A stretch of 64,000 nucleotides of DNA from Alteribacillus sp. YIM 98480 (GTDB lineage: Bacteria; Bacillota; Bacilli; Bacillales; Marinococcaceae), in contig NZ_VTOK01000012.1 of assembly GCF_009765375.1 (NCBI RefSeq), forward strand, positions 1 to 64,000, read 5' to 3'. Made by a program: the position numbers and the translations under genes. This document shows positions 49,364-60,375 of this stretch, piece after piece. The notes below the pieces were generated by a model. That model had not been told where the DNA came from. It saw only the letters and a program-made list of their open reading frames with translations, and did not search any database. The first letter of the stretch is position 1, and every line of letters begins with the position of its first letter.

Positions 49364-49395
49364 ACCCCGGGGATAATTCCCCAGGGGGTTGTTTT
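49364..49395 (-). terminator. Terminator of the 6S RNA
   Basis: A GC-rich hairpin (AACCCCCTGGGG with CCCCGGGGTT) is followed on the minus strand by TTTTTTATG. It lies directly after the 6S RNA 3' end. Confidence 0.88.
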
Positions 49396-49401
49396 TTCAA
49401 A

Positions 49402-49600
49402 GTTGGAAGAGTCCCGATGTGCCGTCAAACGAACTTAGTTTTGAAGCCTGCTCTTGGCAGGTGGGTGCCCTGTTCAATCCTTCAAACGTCCACATCATTA
49501 GAGGCTTGTTATCCAGATTGAAACTGCAGGCTCCCAATGTGAAAATGTTGGCTCAAAACGATGAGTGTCCCACGTACACCTCAGGACTCTTCAAATTGAT
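49402..49600 (-). ncRNA. ssrS: 6S RNA (SsrS, BsrA type)
   Basis: A minus-strand RNA of about 195-200 bases. The ends pair: GAAGAGTCC near 49592 with GGACTCTTC near 49405, followed by further helix and internal loops, giving the long rod with a central bubble typical of 6S RNA. It binds sigma-A RNA polymerase and mimics an open promoter. The promoter is TTGACC (49632-49637), 17 bases, then TATTAT (49609-49614). B. subtilis bsrA sits at the same place, between aspS and yrvM. Confidence 0.85.
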
Positions 49601-49853
49601 TTGATTATATAATAGCACGGAGAGGCAATCAGGTCAAGGTGTTTCCAAGTGCTTGTTGCCTTTGTTATAACAAAATAGGATAAATTTCCTGATTCTTGTT
49701 AAATTTCCCTTAAATGTTTGGACTTGATGTAATCTGGGTATAGTAAGTGTTCGTTAACATTGTATAACATGCATACACAATAAAACAAACTTCTGTTGAT
49801 TCCCAACCCCCACGTTTTTTGCCATACAATTAGATTCTAGGAGATGATTTAAC

Positions 49854-50162
49854 ATGGCAGAAGAAGACCTTGCTGCTGATCAACCACTTGCAAGCCAAGA
49901 AATAATTGTTATCGAACAAAAAATTGAATGGCTGCAAAAAACACAATCAGAATACCGAGACTTTATTCACCTTTATTCTCATTTGATCAAAGCAGGCGAG
50001 CACACCTATTCTCTAAAGGAAGTGTTTGATATATCTTATAGGTGGTCGCCTGGACAAATTGGTTTTTTGTACCTTCATACTACGGGAGGGGTAAGAACAT
50101 TTCACATTCAGTCAGACCCTTCCTATTTTGTTCAACAGTTTAGAGGAACGGAACATTTATAG
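49854..50162 (+). CDS. Hypothetical protein between 6S RNA and aspS
   Basis: A 102-residue soluble protein, MAEEDLAADQPLASQEIIVI..., with a helical N-terminal half and a C-terminal half of likely beta strands (WSPGQIGFLYLHTTGGVRTF). TAGGAGATGA precedes the ATG. I do not recognise a family, and no gene is expected here from B. subtilis. It is convergent with aspS, ending 10 bases from it, with no visible terminator. Confidence 0.65.
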   Translation: MAEEDLAADQPLASQEIIVIEQKIEWLQKTQSEYRDFIHLYSHLIKAGEHTYSLKEVFDISYRWSPGQIGFLYLHTTGGVRTFHIQSDPSYFVQQFRGTEHL

Positions 50163-50171
50163 ATCTGTTCC

Positions 50172-51950
50172 CTATTCTTCTTCTTCAAACGCCACTATTT
50201 CTAAATTCAATTCATCAAGCTGACTGCTGCTTACTTCCCCAGGTGCCTTAGTTAACAGGCAGCTTGCACTGGCCGTTTTTGGAAAAGCAATCGTATCCCG
50301 AAGATTATTGCGGCCAGCAAGCAGCATTATTAATCTATCAAGTCCTAGAGCAATCCCGCCGTGAGGAGGTGTTCCATACTCAAATGCATCTAATAAAAAT
50401 CCAAACTGCTCATGAGCTTCTTCCTCACTGAAACCAAGAGCGTTAAACATTTTTTCTTGAAGCTCTCTTTCATAAATACGTTGAGAACCTCCTCCCAATT
50501 CGTAGCCGTTTAACACAAGGTCATATGCTTCTGCACGAACTTCTTCTGGATTTTCCTCTAACTTAGGAATATCTTCTCGAATTGGACTTGTAAACGGATG
50601 ATGCATTGCTGTATAGCGCTCAGCGTCTTCATCATATTCCATAAGCGGGAATTCTGTTACCCACAAGAAGTTAAATTTGCTGTGATCAATTAAGCCAAGA
50701 TCTTTTCCAAATTTCAGACGAAGTGCTCCCATTGCATCAAAAACAATTTGCTTTTTGTCTGCGCCAAAGAACAATAAGTCACCTGCTTGTGCATCAAGTG
50801 CTTTTCGAATGTCTGCTGTTTCTTCTTCGCTGAAGAATTTTGCAATCGGTCCTTTCAGGCTTTCTTCTTCCACTTTTAACCATGCAAGTCCTTTAGCTCC
50901 GTACACCGCAACAAAATCAGCCAAGTCATCAATTTCTTTTCTTGACATCTTATCGGCTACGCCCTTAACATTCAGGCCTTTTACAATACCGCCGTTTTTA
51001 ACTGCATTAGTAAATACTTTAAAATCACTGTCTTTTACAATGTCTGAAAGTTCTACTAGTTCCATGCCAAAGCGAGTATCCGGCTTATCTGAACCGTATC
51101 GGTTCATCGCCTCTTCATACGTAAGACGAGGAAACGGCGCAGGTATATCAAGACCATGAACTTCTTTCATAATCTTTTTCATCATCTCTTCCATCATAGA
51201 CAGAAAATCTTCCTTATCCATAAAGGAGGCTTCGATATCTACCTGTGTAAATTCTGGCTGCCGATCGGCTCTTAAATCCTCATCACGGAAGCAGCGCACA
51301 ATCTGAAAATATCTTTCAAAACCAGATACCATTAATAGTTGTTTGAATAGCTGCGGCGATTGGGGAAGCGCATAAAATTCACCACGATGCACACGGCTTG
51401 GTACTAAATAGTCTCTAGCCCCTTCTGGTGTACTCTTTGTGAGCATAGGAGTTTCTATATCCAAAAAGTCATTCTCGTCAAGAAAATCGCGAATTAATTT
51501 TGTCGTTTTATGACGAAGTTTAAATGTTTCCCTCATTTCAGGACGACGTAAATCAAGATAACGGTATCTCAAACGAACATCTTCTGATACATCTGTTTCT
51601 CCATCCACTTGAAATGGAAGCGGTTTTGAATTGTTTAATATCGTCATTTCATCAACTTGAACTTCAACGGTTCCGGTTGGAATTTTTTCATTATATGTTT
51701 CCTCATCTCTTTTAACGACCGTACCTTTCACATCAAGTACATATTCACTTCTAACGGTATCCATTTTTTCCAACGCTTCCGCTGAAATTTCGGGATTGGC
51801 TACAATTTGTACAATGCCAGTTCGGTCTCTTAAATCGACAAAAATAACTTGTCCTAAGTCCCTTCTCGTTTGAGCCCAGCCTTTTAATTCTACTCTTTTT
51901 CCGATTAGCTTTTCTGAAATCTCTCCACAATAATGAGTACGTCCAATCAT
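50172..51950 (-). CDS. aspS: Aspartyl-tRNA synthetase
   Basis: A 592-residue bacterial-type class IIb synthetase with N-terminal OB anticodon domain ([20 protein letters not shown]), class II motif 2 ([18 protein letters not shown]), the bacterial GAD insertion and motif 3 [17 protein letters not shown]. Its start overlaps the hisS stop by one base. Expression is under the T-box upstream of hisS. Confidence 0.97.
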   Translation of the reverse strand: MIGRTHYCGEISEKLIGKRVELKGWAQTRRDLGQVIFVDLRDRTGIVQIVANPEISAEALEKMDTVRSEYVLDVKGTVVKRDEETYNEKIPTGTVEVQVDEMTILNNSKPLPFQVDGETDVSEDVRLRYRYLDLRRPEMRETFKLRHKTTKLIRDFLDENDFLDIETPMLTKSTPEGARDYLVPSRVHRGEFYALPQSPQLFKQLLMVSGFERYFQIVRCFRDEDLRADRQPEFTQVDIEASFMDKEDFLSMMEEMMKKIMKEVHGLDIPAPFPRLTYEEAMNRYGSDKPDTRFGMELVELSDIVKDSDFKVFTNAVKNGGIVKGLNVKGVADKMSRKEIDDLADFVAVYGAKGLAWLKVEEESLKGPIAKFFSEEETADIRKALDAQAGDLLFFGADKKQIVFDAMGALRLKFGKDLGLIDHSKFNFLWVTEFPLMEYDEDAERYTAMHHPFTSPIREDIPKLEENPEEVRAEAYDLVLNGYELGGGSQRIYERELQEKMFNALGFSEEEAHEQFGFLLDAFEYGTPPHGGIALGLDRLIMLLAGRNNLRDTIAFPKTASASCLLTKAPGEVSSSQLDELNLEIVAFEEEE

Positions 51951-53230
51951 TACTTTTCTTCCTCCGTTTTCTTTCTAATGTAATGTGTAAATTCTTTAAG
52001 CGGGACTTCTGTTTGTTCTCCAGTTGCCATCGATTTAACATTAATAATTTCTTTTTGCAGCTCGTCTTCTCCTAATACAGCTGTATAAGAAGCTTGCATG
52101 CGGTCTGCCGCCTTAAACTGCCCTTTAATTTTTTTATTTACATAATCTTTGTCAGCAGAAATACCAGACCTTCGCAATTCAGTTAATAAAACTGCTGCTT
52201 CTTCTGATGGCTGTTCTCCTATAGCAACAAGATAACAGTCCAATCCCTTATTGACGGGAAGCTCCACATTTTGTGCTTCTAAGGCCATTAATAACCTCTC
52301 AATACTTAATGCAAATCCAATGCCTGGAGATTCCGGTCCTCCCATTTCTTCAACAAGACCGTTATAGCGGCCGCCGCCCATTAACGTTGTAATTGCCCCA
52401 AAACCTTCACCTTCAATCATAATTTCAAAAGCGGTATTGTTGTAATAATCTAAACCACGAACAAGGCCAGGGTCTACTTCATAGGGAATATTCATGTCAT
52501 CTAGTAAACGCTGTACAGCAGCAAAATACTGACGGGATTCCTCATTTAAATAATCTAAAATAGACGGAGCATTATCCATCAATGGGTGGTTTCTGTCTTT
52601 TTTGCAATCAAGAATGCGAAGCGGGTTTTTTTCAAGTCTGTCTTGACAATCACTGCAAAACTCATGAATATGAGGTTTGAAATGAGCGATTAACGCATCT
52701 CTATGAGCTTTTCTGCTGTCTTGATCACCCAGACTGTTAAGTACAAGTTTTAATCCTTTTAAACCTAATTCTTTATAAAATTCCATAGCCATAGCAATGA
52801 CTTCTGCATCAATAGCCGGATCATCACTTCCAATAGCCTCTACACCAAACTGAAAAAACTGACGCATTCTGCCTGATTGCGGCCTTTCATAACGAAACAT
52901 CGGACCAATATAGTACAACTTCTCAGGCTGAATCGCACTTCCATAAAGTTTATTTTCAACATAGGAACGGACAACAGATGCCGTACCCTCTGGTCTCAAC
53001 GTTAAGCTTCGGCCGCCTCTATCTGTAAATGTATACATTTCCTTTTGCACAATATCTGTTGTATCTCCTACACCACGCTGAAATAATTCTGTTTGTTCAA
53101 AAATCGGAGTTCGAATTTCAGCATAGTTGAATCTTCGGCAAATATCATGAACTTTGCCTTCAATCCATTGCCATTTTTCAGAGGTTCCCGGTAAAATATC
53201 CTGCGTTCCTCTAGGTATGCGAATGTCCAT
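51950..53230 (-). CDS. hisS: Histidyl-tRNA synthetase
   Basis: A 426-residue class II synthetase. [11 protein letters not shown] starts the catalytic domain; motif 2 is [20 protein letters not shown], the histidine motif [12 protein letters not shown] and motif 3 [15 protein letters not shown]. The C-terminal anticodon domain begins near residue 325. First gene of a two-gene operon with aspS. Confidence 0.97.
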   Translation of the reverse strand: MDIRIPRGTQDILPGTSEKWQWIEGKVHDICRRFNYAEIRTPIFEQTELFQRGVGDTTDIVQKEMYTFTDRGGRSLTLRPEGTASVVRSYVENKLYGSAIQPEKLYYIGPMFRYERPQSGRMRQFFQFGVEAIGSDDPAIDAEVIAMAMEFYKELGLKGLKLVLNSLGDQDSRKAHRDALIAHFKPHIHEFCSDCQDRLEKNPLRILDCKKDRNHPLMDNAPSILDYLNEESRQYFAAVQRLLDDMNIPYEVDPGLVRGLDYYNNTAFEIMIEGEGFGAITTLMGGGRYNGLVEEMGGPESPGIGFALSIERLLMALEAQNVELPVNKGLDCYLVAIGEQPSEEAAVLLTELRRSGISADKDYVNKKIKGQFKAADRMQASYTAVLGEDELQKEIINVKSMATGEQTEVPLKEFTHYIRKKTEEEK

Positions 53231-53380
53231 ATGTAATGCTCCTTTCTAGGCTCCTTTTAGCTTCAATAGAAAACGTCTTATTACCAGCATTTTATGGAAA
53301 GGTTCTAAACAAAAAAGATGTACAAAAAAACTGAAAACCCCTGCTCTCATAACTTCTACATTTTTTAATAACACACAAAA

Positions 53381-53639
53381 AACTCGTCTCTCGTAAACAA
53401 CGAGGGACGAGTTTTCACCCGTGGTACCACCCTGGTTGAAGCAGCATTTTGTGCTTCCACTTGCTACAGTTAACGCCTGGTTTACGTCTGTTCCTACTAA
53501 CTATTGCTTTCGAAACAGAGCCTAAAGAGTGTCTTTCAGCAGGAAGTATATAGAACTGTTTTCAGCCCTTGCAGTTCCTCTCTGTCTATACTTGTCTCCT
53601 GCCTACTTTCTCCTTCATCAGCATAACTTTTATCAACTG
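53381..53639 (-). promoter_or_regulatory. T-box leader of hisS-aspS
   Basis: The T-box AGGGTGGTACCACG is at 53420-53433 on the minus strand. The terminator AAACTCGTC.. with GACGAGTTT follows at 53381-53414. Upstream stem I includes GGAACTG/CAGTTC pairs. After GAAA the triplets GAC and CAC overlap (GACAC, 53529-53533), so Asp or His could be the specifier. The 5' end is inferred from the promoter at 53646-53674. Confidence 0.9.
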
Positions 53640-53645
53640 ATATCT

Positions 53646-53674
53646 ATCATACGAATGTAGGTGATTGTTGTCAA
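53646..53674 (-). promoter_or_regulatory. Promoter of the hisS-aspS operon
   Basis: TTGACA (53669-53674), a 17-base spacer and TATGAT (53646-53651). This is a near-consensus sigma-A promoter, and it places the transcript start just before the T-box stem I. Confidence 0.85.
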
Positions 53675-53678
53675 CCTG

Positions 53679-54128
53679 CTATTTTTTTGGAGGGCTTTCT
53701 AAAATAAGAGTGACAGGACCATCATTTGTCAAGCTGATATTCATCATTGCTCCAAATTTTCCAGTTTCTACTTCAACACCTTTTTCTTTAAGAATTTCAT
53801 TAAATTGATTATATAGTGCTTCTGCCTTTTCAGGCTTTGCAGCTTCCATAAAATTAGGACGTCTTCCCTTTTTGCAATCACCATATAGAGTGAATTGAGA
53901 AATCGATAGTATTTTACCATTCGTATCGATAAGTCCTTTATTCATTTTGCCCGTTTCATCTTCAAAAATTCTTAAGTGAATGAGTTTTTCTGCCATCCAT
54001 TTTAGATCTTGTTCCGTATCGTTGTGAGTGAACCCAACTAATACCACAATTCCGTGATTAATAGATCCTGTGATTTCTCCTTCTACCACACACTCCCCAT
54101 TCTGTGAACGCTGAACAACTACTTTCAT
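53679..54128 (-). CDS. dtd: D-aminoacyl-tRNA deacylase
   Basis: Dtd removes D-amino acids and glycine mischarged on tRNA. The 149-residue protein has the two signature motifs, [18 protein letters not shown] and the C-terminal [13 protein letters not shown]. It follows relA on the minus strand, as in B. subtilis. Confidence 0.96.
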   Translation of the reverse strand: MKVVVQRSQNGECVVEGEITGSINHGIVVLVGFTHNDTEQDLKWMAEKLIHLRIFEDETGKMNKGLIDTNGKILSISQFTLYGDCKKGRRPNFMEAAKPEKAEALYNQFNEILKEKGVEVETGKFGAMMNISLTNDGPVTLILESPPKK

Positions 54129-54167
54129 ACGTACAACTTATCCTTTCTGATGCTATCTTTATATATT

Positions 54168-56351
54168 TTAATGAATTACTCTTCGAACAGAATAAATATC
54201 AGGTAATTTTTTTATTTTCTCTACTACTCGGTGCAAGTGATCAATATTGTGGATCGAGATGGTAATATCGATAACAGCCATTTTATTTTTATCAGAACGG
54301 CCGCTGACAGCACTAATGTTAGTCCGTGATTCCGTAACAGACTGCAGCACTTCATTTAATAATCCGCGCCGATCATACCCTGTGATTTCAATATCAACAC
54401 TGTAATTTTTTCGTTTTTCATTAGAACCTTCCCACTCTACTGGGAGTAATCGTTTTTTAGCTTCTTCATTATTTACATTTGGGCAATCTACACGGTGAAT
54501 GGAAACCCCCCGGCCTTTAGTAATAAAACCTATAATCTCATCCCCGGGTACAGGGTTGCAGCACTTAGAAAGGCGTATGAGAAGGTTATCTACCCCTTTT
54601 ACTTTAACTCCCGTATTCGTCTTTTTAGATATAGTTTGTGTAGAAACATCTTTTACTGCTTCTGCAACAGATTTATCTTCTTCTTCTCTTTCTTGCTGCT
54701 GACGCAGCTTCTCTGTAAGGCGGGTAACAATTTGTTTTGGGCTGACTCCGTTGTATCCTACAGCCGCAAACATATCTTCTTCCCCGTTAAAACTGAATTT
54801 ATCAGCTGCTTCTTGTATATTTTCCTCTGTTAAAATGTTTTTTGCCTCGAAGTCTTGAGACTTTAACTCTTTTTCAATCATTTCTTTGCCTTTTTGAATA
54901 TTCTCTTCACGGCGTTCTTTTTTGAAAAATTGTTTGATTTTATTTTTGGCATGAGAACTTTGTGTTAACTTTAACCAATCTTTACTTGGTCCATACGAAT
55001 GCTTAGATGTTAACATTTCAACAATGTCCCCTGTGTGTAAGCGATGATCAAGGGGAACCATCTTACCATTTACTTTTGCTCCTATAGTCCGGTTTCCTAT
55101 TTCTGTATGAATGCGGTAAGCAAAATCAAGGGGAACGGAACCCCTTGGCAGCTCGATAACATCTCCTTTTGGAGTAAATACAAAAACCATATCGGAGAAG
55201 AGATCGATTTTAAGGGATTCCATGAATTCCTGTGCATCTGATGCGTCATTTTGCCATTCGATAATCTCACGAAACCATGTTAATTTATCTTCTAACGATT
55301 TTTTTCCTGATACATTTTTGCCTTCTTTATAGGCCCAATGCGCAGCTACCCCAAATTCAGCAACACGGTGCATCTCTTCTGAACGAATTTGTACTTCAAG
55401 CGGTTCCCCTTTTGGTCCGATAACTGTTGTGTGCAGAGATTGATACATATTGGCTTTGGGCATAGCGATATAATCTTTAAAACGTCCCGGCATAGGCTTC
55501 CAGCAAGTGTGTATAATGCCGAGAACAGCATAACAGTCTTTAATGCTTTTTACTATAATGCGAACTGCCAACAGATCATAAATCTCATTAAATTGTTTTT
55601 TTTGTTTGACCATCTTTCTGTAAATGCTGTAAATGTGTTTAGGACGGCCGTAAATCTCAATTGGGTCTACATTAATATCTCCCATACTATCTTTTATATT
55701 ATCAATAACTTCTTCAATGTATTGTTCCCGTTCTGCTCTTTTTTGCTTCATTAAGTTGACAATACGATAATATTGCTGAGGATCTAGATATCTTAATGCA
55801 GTATCTTCAAGCTCCCATTTTATAGTCGAGATCCCTAAACGATGAGCTAAAGGAGCAAAAATTTCTAATGTTTCGTTTGAAATACGACGCTGCTTTTCCG
55901 GCGGCAGATGTTTTAAAGTACGCATATTGTGAAGACGGTCAGCCAGCTTAATTAAAATAACTCTAATATCCTTGGCCATTGCTACTACCATTTTGCGGTG
56001 GTTTTCTGCTTGTTGCTCTTCTTTTGATTTATATTTAATTTTTTTCAGCTTCGTTACGCCGTCAACAAGCATTGCGACCTCTTCATTAAAAGCCTCTTGC
56101 AGCTCCTCAACAGTTACTTCAGTATCTTCTACGACATCATGCAAAAATGCTCCAGCTATCGTATCAGTATCCATTTCAAGTTCGATAAGTATACCTGCCA
56201 CTTGAATAGGATGCAGTATATAAGGCTCACCTGACTTACGATACTGTTCTCTATGAGATTGTTCTGCATATTTATATGCACGTTCCAGAAAAGAAACGTC
56301 TTCATTCGACAAATAATTTCGAGCTTTTTCCAACACTTCATCGATGGTCAT
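54168..56351 (-). CDS. relA: Bifunctional (p)ppGpp synthetase/hydrolase RelA
   Basis: A 727-residue Rel protein that makes and degrades (p)ppGpp. The HD hydrolase has [14 protein letters not shown] and [18 protein letters not shown]. The synthetase has [12 protein letters not shown] and [22 protein letters not shown] ([20 protein letters not shown]), a zinc-finger region ([16 protein letters not shown]) and ACT domains complete it. The hydrolase motif is intact, so it is a bifunctional enzyme. The start is the ATG after AGGGTG, five codons inside the longest frame. Confidence 0.97.
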   Translation of the reverse strand: MTIDEVLEKARNYLSNEDVSFLERAYKYAEQSHREQYRKSGEPYILHPIQVAGILIELEMDTDTIAGAFLHDVVEDTEVTVEELQEAFNEEVAMLVDGVTKLKKIKYKSKEEQQAENHRKMVVAMAKDIRVILIKLADRLHNMRTLKHLPPEKQRRISNETLEIFAPLAHRLGISTIKWELEDTALRYLDPQQYYRIVNLMKQKRAEREQYIEEVIDNIKDSMGDINVDPIEIYGRPKHIYSIYRKMVKQKKQFNEIYDLLAVRIIVKSIKDCYAVLGIIHTCWKPMPGRFKDYIAMPKANMYQSLHTTVIGPKGEPLEVQIRSEEMHRVAEFGVAAHWAYKEGKNVSGKKSLEDKLTWFREIIEWQNDASDAQEFMESLKIDLFSDMVFVFTPKGDVIELPRGSVPLDFAYRIHTEIGNRTIGAKVNGKMVPLDHRLHTGDIVEMLTSKHSYGPSKDWLKLTQSSHAKNKIKQFFKKERREENIQKGKEMIEKELKSQDFEAKNILTEENIQEAADKFSFNGEEDMFAAVGYNGVSPKQIVTRLTEKLRQQQEREEEDKSVAEAVKDVSTQTISKKTNTGVKVKGVDNLLIRLSKCCNPVPGDEIIGFITKGRGVSIHRVDCPNVNNEEAKKRLLPVEWEGSNEKRKNYSVDIEITGYDRRGLLNEVLQSVTESRTNISAVSGRSDKNKMAVIDITISIHNIDHLHRVVEKIKKLPDIYSVRRVIH

Positions 56352-56760
56352 GGAATCACCCTGCATGCCTTTCTAAAATCATTTATTTCCTTATATTATC
56401 ATTAAGTTTCATCATTCTGTAAAGTATTATGAAGCTTGACGCGCTTAAGAAAAGCATAGCTTTCCGTCGATTTTCTATGACGAATACCGTCGTTTTATTT
56501 TATACCATTGATCAGCCCTATTCCTTAACAGCAGAAGAACAAATCCCCGCCCGCAATATAAATAATTTCAGTTGATGGTAAGGACTGCTCCTATCTTCGA
56601 AAATAACATAAGCTGACGCCGTCGATCAGCAGAACGGAAGTTATTTTAAAAGATCATATATACCTTCTAACATTTCAAACGTTTCTATTAACAGTTAGAA
56701 AAGGCCAATATACCTGCTGCTAAAATAATAAGCGCTGTAGAAGATACCGGTCTTTTATAA
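56352..56760. other. Gene-free stretch upstream of relA
   Basis: No supported ORF. Some GC-rich words near 56440-56650 (e.g. around CCGTCGAT) may be very decayed repeat matter, but the edges are not recognisable. Repeat copy 3 starts at 56761. Confidence 0.4.
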
Positions 56761-56920
56761 GAAAAGCGCAAGCGCCTTGCTCACGAGCGACAAGTCCTGG
56801 AGGGTCGGCATATGGAAAGCTGATCTTTGCTTTCCATTGACGAACCGAAGGAATCTCGAGCGAGTAGGCGCTGGAGCTAGACATGTAAAACGCCAAATAT
56901 TTATAATTTCTTACCTTTTT
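56761..56920. repeat. Modular dispersed repeat, copy 3 (short form)
   Basis: A 160-base copy with the edges GAAAAGCGCAAGCGCC and GGCGCTGGAGCTAGACAT and the same AT-rich tail (CCAAATATTTATAATTTCTT) as copies 1 and 2. The body is different and short. It contains an internal inverted repeat (ATGGAAAGC with GCTTTCCAT). It abuts the minus-strand terminator at 56923. Confidence 0.85.
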
Positions 56921-56921
56921 A

Positions 56922-56943
56922 GAAAAACTCGCCGAATGGCGAG
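56922..56943 (-). terminator. Terminator of apt
   Basis: CTCGCC and GGCGAG form a 6-bp stem with a GAAT loop, followed on the minus strand by TTTTTC. It is 120 bases beyond the apt stop. Confidence 0.75.
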
Positions 56944-57065
56944 CTTAATCAAACTAAGGGTGAATAACTCTTTCCATTCGAAAGAATTACTGTTTTTTTG
57001 GGGACTATTATAATTAAGCTTACTAAACAGTATAGCAAACAGCATCCCTACAGAGTACAATTCCC

Positions 57066-57581
57066 TTAATCAAATTCAACAAGAGAGTATATATCATACT
57101 GGGCAAGATTTTTTCGGCCGTTTAAGTATTTTAATTCTATCATAAATGCCAGGCCAGCAACTTTACCGCCTAGTTCTTCAACTAACTTTACTGTAGCATT
57201 TACCGTACCGCCTGTCGCAAGAAGGTCATCTGTAATCAAAATATTCTGCCCGGGAAGGATAGCGTCTTTGTGGATTGAAAGACTATCTTTTCCATATTCA
57301 AGTCCATAATCCACATCAACTGTTTCTCTAGGAAGTTTTCCTTTTTTACGAACAGGAACAAAGCCTTTACCAAGAGAGTATGCAATCGGGCAGCCTACTA
57401 CAAATCCTCTGGCTTCCGGTCCCACAACGACATCTATATTTTGATTGGAAGCAAAAGCGGTCATATCGTTTATTGCTTTTTTATATACTTTTCCATTTTG
57501 CATTAAAGTTGTTATGTCTTTAAATCTAATACCCTCTTTAGGGTAATTTTCTACTACAGTGATATAATCTTTAAAATCCAT
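57066..57581 (-). CDS. apt: Adenine phosphoribosyltransferase
   Basis: Apt converts adenine and PRPP to AMP in purine salvage. The 171-residue protein has the PRPP-binding [16 protein letters not shown] and the substrate segment [14 protein letters not shown]. Start taken at the ATG after GAAGGAGAAGG. It overlaps the end of recJ by 11 bases, so it is probably translationally linked. Confidence 0.96.
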   Translation of the reverse strand: MDFKDYITVVENYPKEGIRFKDITTLMQNGKVYKKAINDMTAFASNQNIDVVVGPEARGFVVGCPIAYSLGKGFVPVRKKGKLPRETVDVDYGLEYGKDSLSIHKDAILPGQNILITDDLLATGGTVNATVKLVEELGGKVAGLAFMIELKYLNGRKNLAQYDIYSLVEFD

Positions 57582-59946
57582 TGCCAACCTTCTCCTTCGA
57601 TTCATTTTTCAATGAGCCATCTGAAATATACGGCTCCAATTTCTCTTTCAATTCATTATAGCTAGAATATAACAATTCTTGTTCAGCTTGTTTTTTTTGA
57701 ATATGTTTTTGATAATATAAAGAATTGGTAAGGTCTTTTTTAGATGGCGTTTTATTAATAGTGACAACACCATTGTTCATTGTAACAAAATCAAGTTCAA
57801 AAAACACTTCTGTCATGAAAGTAACCGATTCGGAAAGCCATCCTTTTCTTCTTGCTAATTCATCCCCGTGCTTTTGCACATCAAATGTTTCCCGTTTTTT
57901 TAAAAATGCATAATACCATTTAAAATCATCACGTGTTGGAGTAGGTTGAAAATAAAGTTCATTTTTTTCTTCAAAGAAAGCGTAAAGCCGTTTTACATTA
58001 TTAACACATACTAAGTGATCAGCTAATTCAGACATACACGAAGGCATGTCAGCAATCACCACGTTAGCTGCTGAAAGTTTCTCTTCTTTTTCCTTAGTAT
58101 TGTATAGTACCTGCTTATTTTGCAAAACTGGCAATAATGTGGAATATGTACTATCTTGGAAGATTAATACAGCTGTTTCATCATCTGGCAATAGGTTTAT
58201 GTGCTCTTCTAGACTTTTTCTATTTTTTCTTTTATCAAATAACTGCCAACTGTCTACAGCCACATCCTTTAAAAACAATTGAGGTTTTCGAAAGCCATTC
58301 CATTCATTAATAGACAACTCTCCAACAGCAGAAGCTGTCGCTTTTTCTGTTAATTCATCTTCTAAATGTCCTAGTCGAAAACCTATACAATCCAAACGAA
58401 TAGTTTCCGAGCCAAGTTCCAGTTTCAAATGGTTTTTTTCACTTCCTATTTTTCGTTTAGAAGTAATTTCAACATCTTTGATAATAAAAATTGGTTTAGG
58501 ATTGCCTACCCCAAATGGTGCAAGTTTGCTCATTTCTTCTAAAGATGAAACAGATACTTCTTGTAAAGATATCGGCAGATCTATTTTGGTCATTGGAATA
58601 AAAGCACTTTCCTCTACATCCTCTTCTGCTTGCTTACATAACCTGCTTCTTAATTCTTCTATATCGTGCATGCTCATCGTAAGGCCTGCTGCCATTGGAT
58701 GACCTCCAAAATGCGGCAGCAGTTCTCGGTTTTTAGATAATTGTTTAAACATATCAAAACCTTCAATACTGCGGGCAGACCCTTTTGCCTCTCCTGTTTC
58801 TTCATCGATTGCTAACACAATGACCGGGCGATAAAACCTTTCTGTTAACCTTGAAGCGGTAATGCCAATAACCCCCGGACTCCATCCTTTTTTCCCAACA
58901 ACAATTACTTTATTTTCGTCAAGTGGAAAATTTGTTTCTACTTCTTCTATCGCTTCTTTTGTCATTTCATTAACTATCTGTTGGCGTTCTTTGTTTAACT
59001 CATCTATCACATGAGCCCACTCCTGGGCTTCTTCTAGGTTTTGAGCAGTAAGTAAATGAACGGCTGGATCTGCAGCTTCCATTCTTCCTGCTGCATTTAT
59101 TCGCGGGCCCATTGCAAATCCAACATGGTCTTCTTGAATGTCTTCCCCGTCAATACCACAAATATTTTTTAATGCTTGTATTCCCGGCTTTTGAGAAAGA
59201 GTAAGTTCTTTTAAACCGGTTTTTACCATTGCTCTGTTTTCATCTAGTAAAGGTACTAGATCACTGATGGTGCCTAAAGTAAAGATATCAAGCATATGTT
59301 TTGGGAAATAACCCAATACAGCATGTGCTACCTTTAAAGCAATTCCTGCTCCTGCAAGTTCTTTAAATGGATATTGACATCCCGGTTTTTTAGGATTGAC
59401 AATGCAATATGCTTTAGGCAGTTCTGGCGGCGGTTCGTGATGGTCCGTGACAATTACTTCAAGTCCCATTTCAGCCGCTGCTTCTATTTCTGACACAGCT
59501 GCTATTCCAGTGTCTACGGTTATAACTAGTGAAGCTCCCTCTTCACTTGCTGTTTTCAATGCTGGAATGTTCGGTCCATATCCTTCTGTAAATCTATTTG
59601 GTATGTACCAGCCAAAATCAGCTTTTAATTCTTTTAACAACATGATCATAATGGTCGTGCTTGAAACACCATCTGCATCATAGTCACCGAATACAAGGAT
59701 TTTCTCTTCGTTTTGTACAGCCTGTCTTATTCTATCAACAGCTTGCTGCATTCCATCCATTAAAAACGGGTCATGCGTTTGAGATATATCTGTATTTAAA
59801 AACTGTTTTGCTTCAACTATACTTTTATATCCTCTTGTCCATAAAATTTTTGAAGTTAAAGAAGATAGATTCATTTCTTGTTGTAATTCTTCATTTCCGT
59901 TTAATTCCTCTTTTGTCCATTCCCATCTCGTTTTAGGTCTCAACAT
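57571..59946 (-). CDS. recJ: Single-stranded-DNA exonuclease RecJ
   Basis: A 791-residue DHH/DHHA1 5'-3' exonuclease used in repair. The metal motifs are [23 protein letters not shown] and [12 protein letters not shown]-terminal to the OB fold is a long extension of about 220 residues, common in Bacillus RecJ. Its ribosome-binding site AGGGGTGG lies in the arm of a strong hairpin at 59953-59991. Confidence 0.95.
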   Translation of the reverse strand: MLRPKTRWEWTKEELNGNEELQQEMNLSSLTSKILWTRGYKSIVEAKQFLNTDISQTHDPFLMDGMQQAVDRIRQAVQNEEKILVFGDYDADGVSSTTIMIMLLKELKADFGWYIPNRFTEGYGPNIPALKTASEEGASLVITVDTGIAAVSEIEAAAEMGLEVIVTDHHEPPPELPKAYCIVNPKKPGCQYPFKELAGAGIALKVAHAVLGYFPKHMLDIFTLGTISDLVPLLDENRAMVKTGLKELTLSQKPGIQALKNICGIDGEDIQEDHVGFAMGPRINAAGRMEAADPAVHLLTAQNLEEAQEWAHVIDELNKERQQIVNEMTKEAIEEVETNFPLDENKVIVVGKKGWSPGVIGITASRLTERFYRPVIVLAIDEETGEAKGSARSIEGFDMFKQLSKNRELLPHFGGHPMAAGLTMSMHDIEELRSRLCKQAEEDVEESAFIPMTKIDLPISLQEVSVSSLEEMSKLAPFGVGNPKPIFIIKDVEITSKRKIGSEKNHLKLELGSETIRLDCIGFRLGHLEDELTEKATASAVGELSINEWNGFRKPQLFLKDVAVDSWQLFDKRKNRKSLEEHINLLPDDETAVLIFQDSTYSTLLPVLQNKQVLYNTKEKEEKLSAANVVIADMPSCMSELADHLVCVNNVKRLYAFFEEKNELYFQPTPTRDDFKWYYAFLKKRETFDVQKHGDELARRKGWLSESVTFMTEVFFELDFVTMNNGVVTINKTPSKKDLTNSLYYQKHIQKKQAEQELLYSSYNELKEKLEPYISDGSLKNESKEKVGNGF

Positions 59947-59952
59947 AAAACC

Positions 59953-59991
59953 ACCCCTGACCCACCCATTATACTAAAGGGGGTCAGGGGT
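59953..59991 (-). promoter_or_regulatory. Hairpin masking the recJ ribosome-binding site
   Basis: ACCCCTGACCC and GGGTCAGGGGT form an 11-bp GC-rich stem. The 3' arm, on the minus strand, includes most of the recJ ribosome-binding site. A TATAAT (59968-59973) in the loop with TTGTAA (59991-59996) 17 bases upstream forms a possible promoter whose transcript would begin inside the loop and lack the 5' arm. Confidence 0.6.
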
Positions 59992-60024
59992 TACAATCAG
60001 TCACATACCTTTCACATAAACTTC

Positions 60025-60351
60025 TTATTTTGGTTTGGAAACAGCACCTTTTTTCATGGAGTCGGAATTTTCTTCACCTGATCCTCTAATATTTTCCTGC
60101 GCCCCTGAAGAATGTCCTGCTCTTTTCTTCCAGAGTTTTAATTCCTGCTGCAATCGATATACTCGAATCATACCTAGAGAACCAACTATAACAGCCCCCA
60201 TCACTACAGAACCAAGTATCACTAATATTAAGGGCCATTCAGCGGAACCAAACAAATAATTTACTTCTACACCATCGACATTAATTACTGCAAAAACAGC
60301 GATAACCAGAGCAGCAATAAATCCCAATATCAACGCAGATTGTCCCCTCAT
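60025..60351 (-). CDS. LapA-domain membrane protein (YrvD-like)
   Basis: A 108-residue protein with two helices (ALILGFIAALVIAVFAVI and WPLILVILGSVVMGAVIVGS) and a basic C-terminal coil (MIRVYRLQQELKLWKKR). This is the DUF1049/LapA family. Function in Gram-positives is unknown. In B. subtilis yrvD lies at the same place, upstream of recJ. Confidence 0.88.
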   Translation of the reverse strand: MRGQSALILGFIAALVIAVFAVINVDGVEVNYLFGSAEWPLILVILGSVVMGAVIVGSLGMIRVYRLQQELKLWKKRAGHSSGAQENIRGSGEENSDSMKKGAVSKPK

Positions 60352-60375
60352 TTTTTCTTCCCCCTTTCCGAAGAC

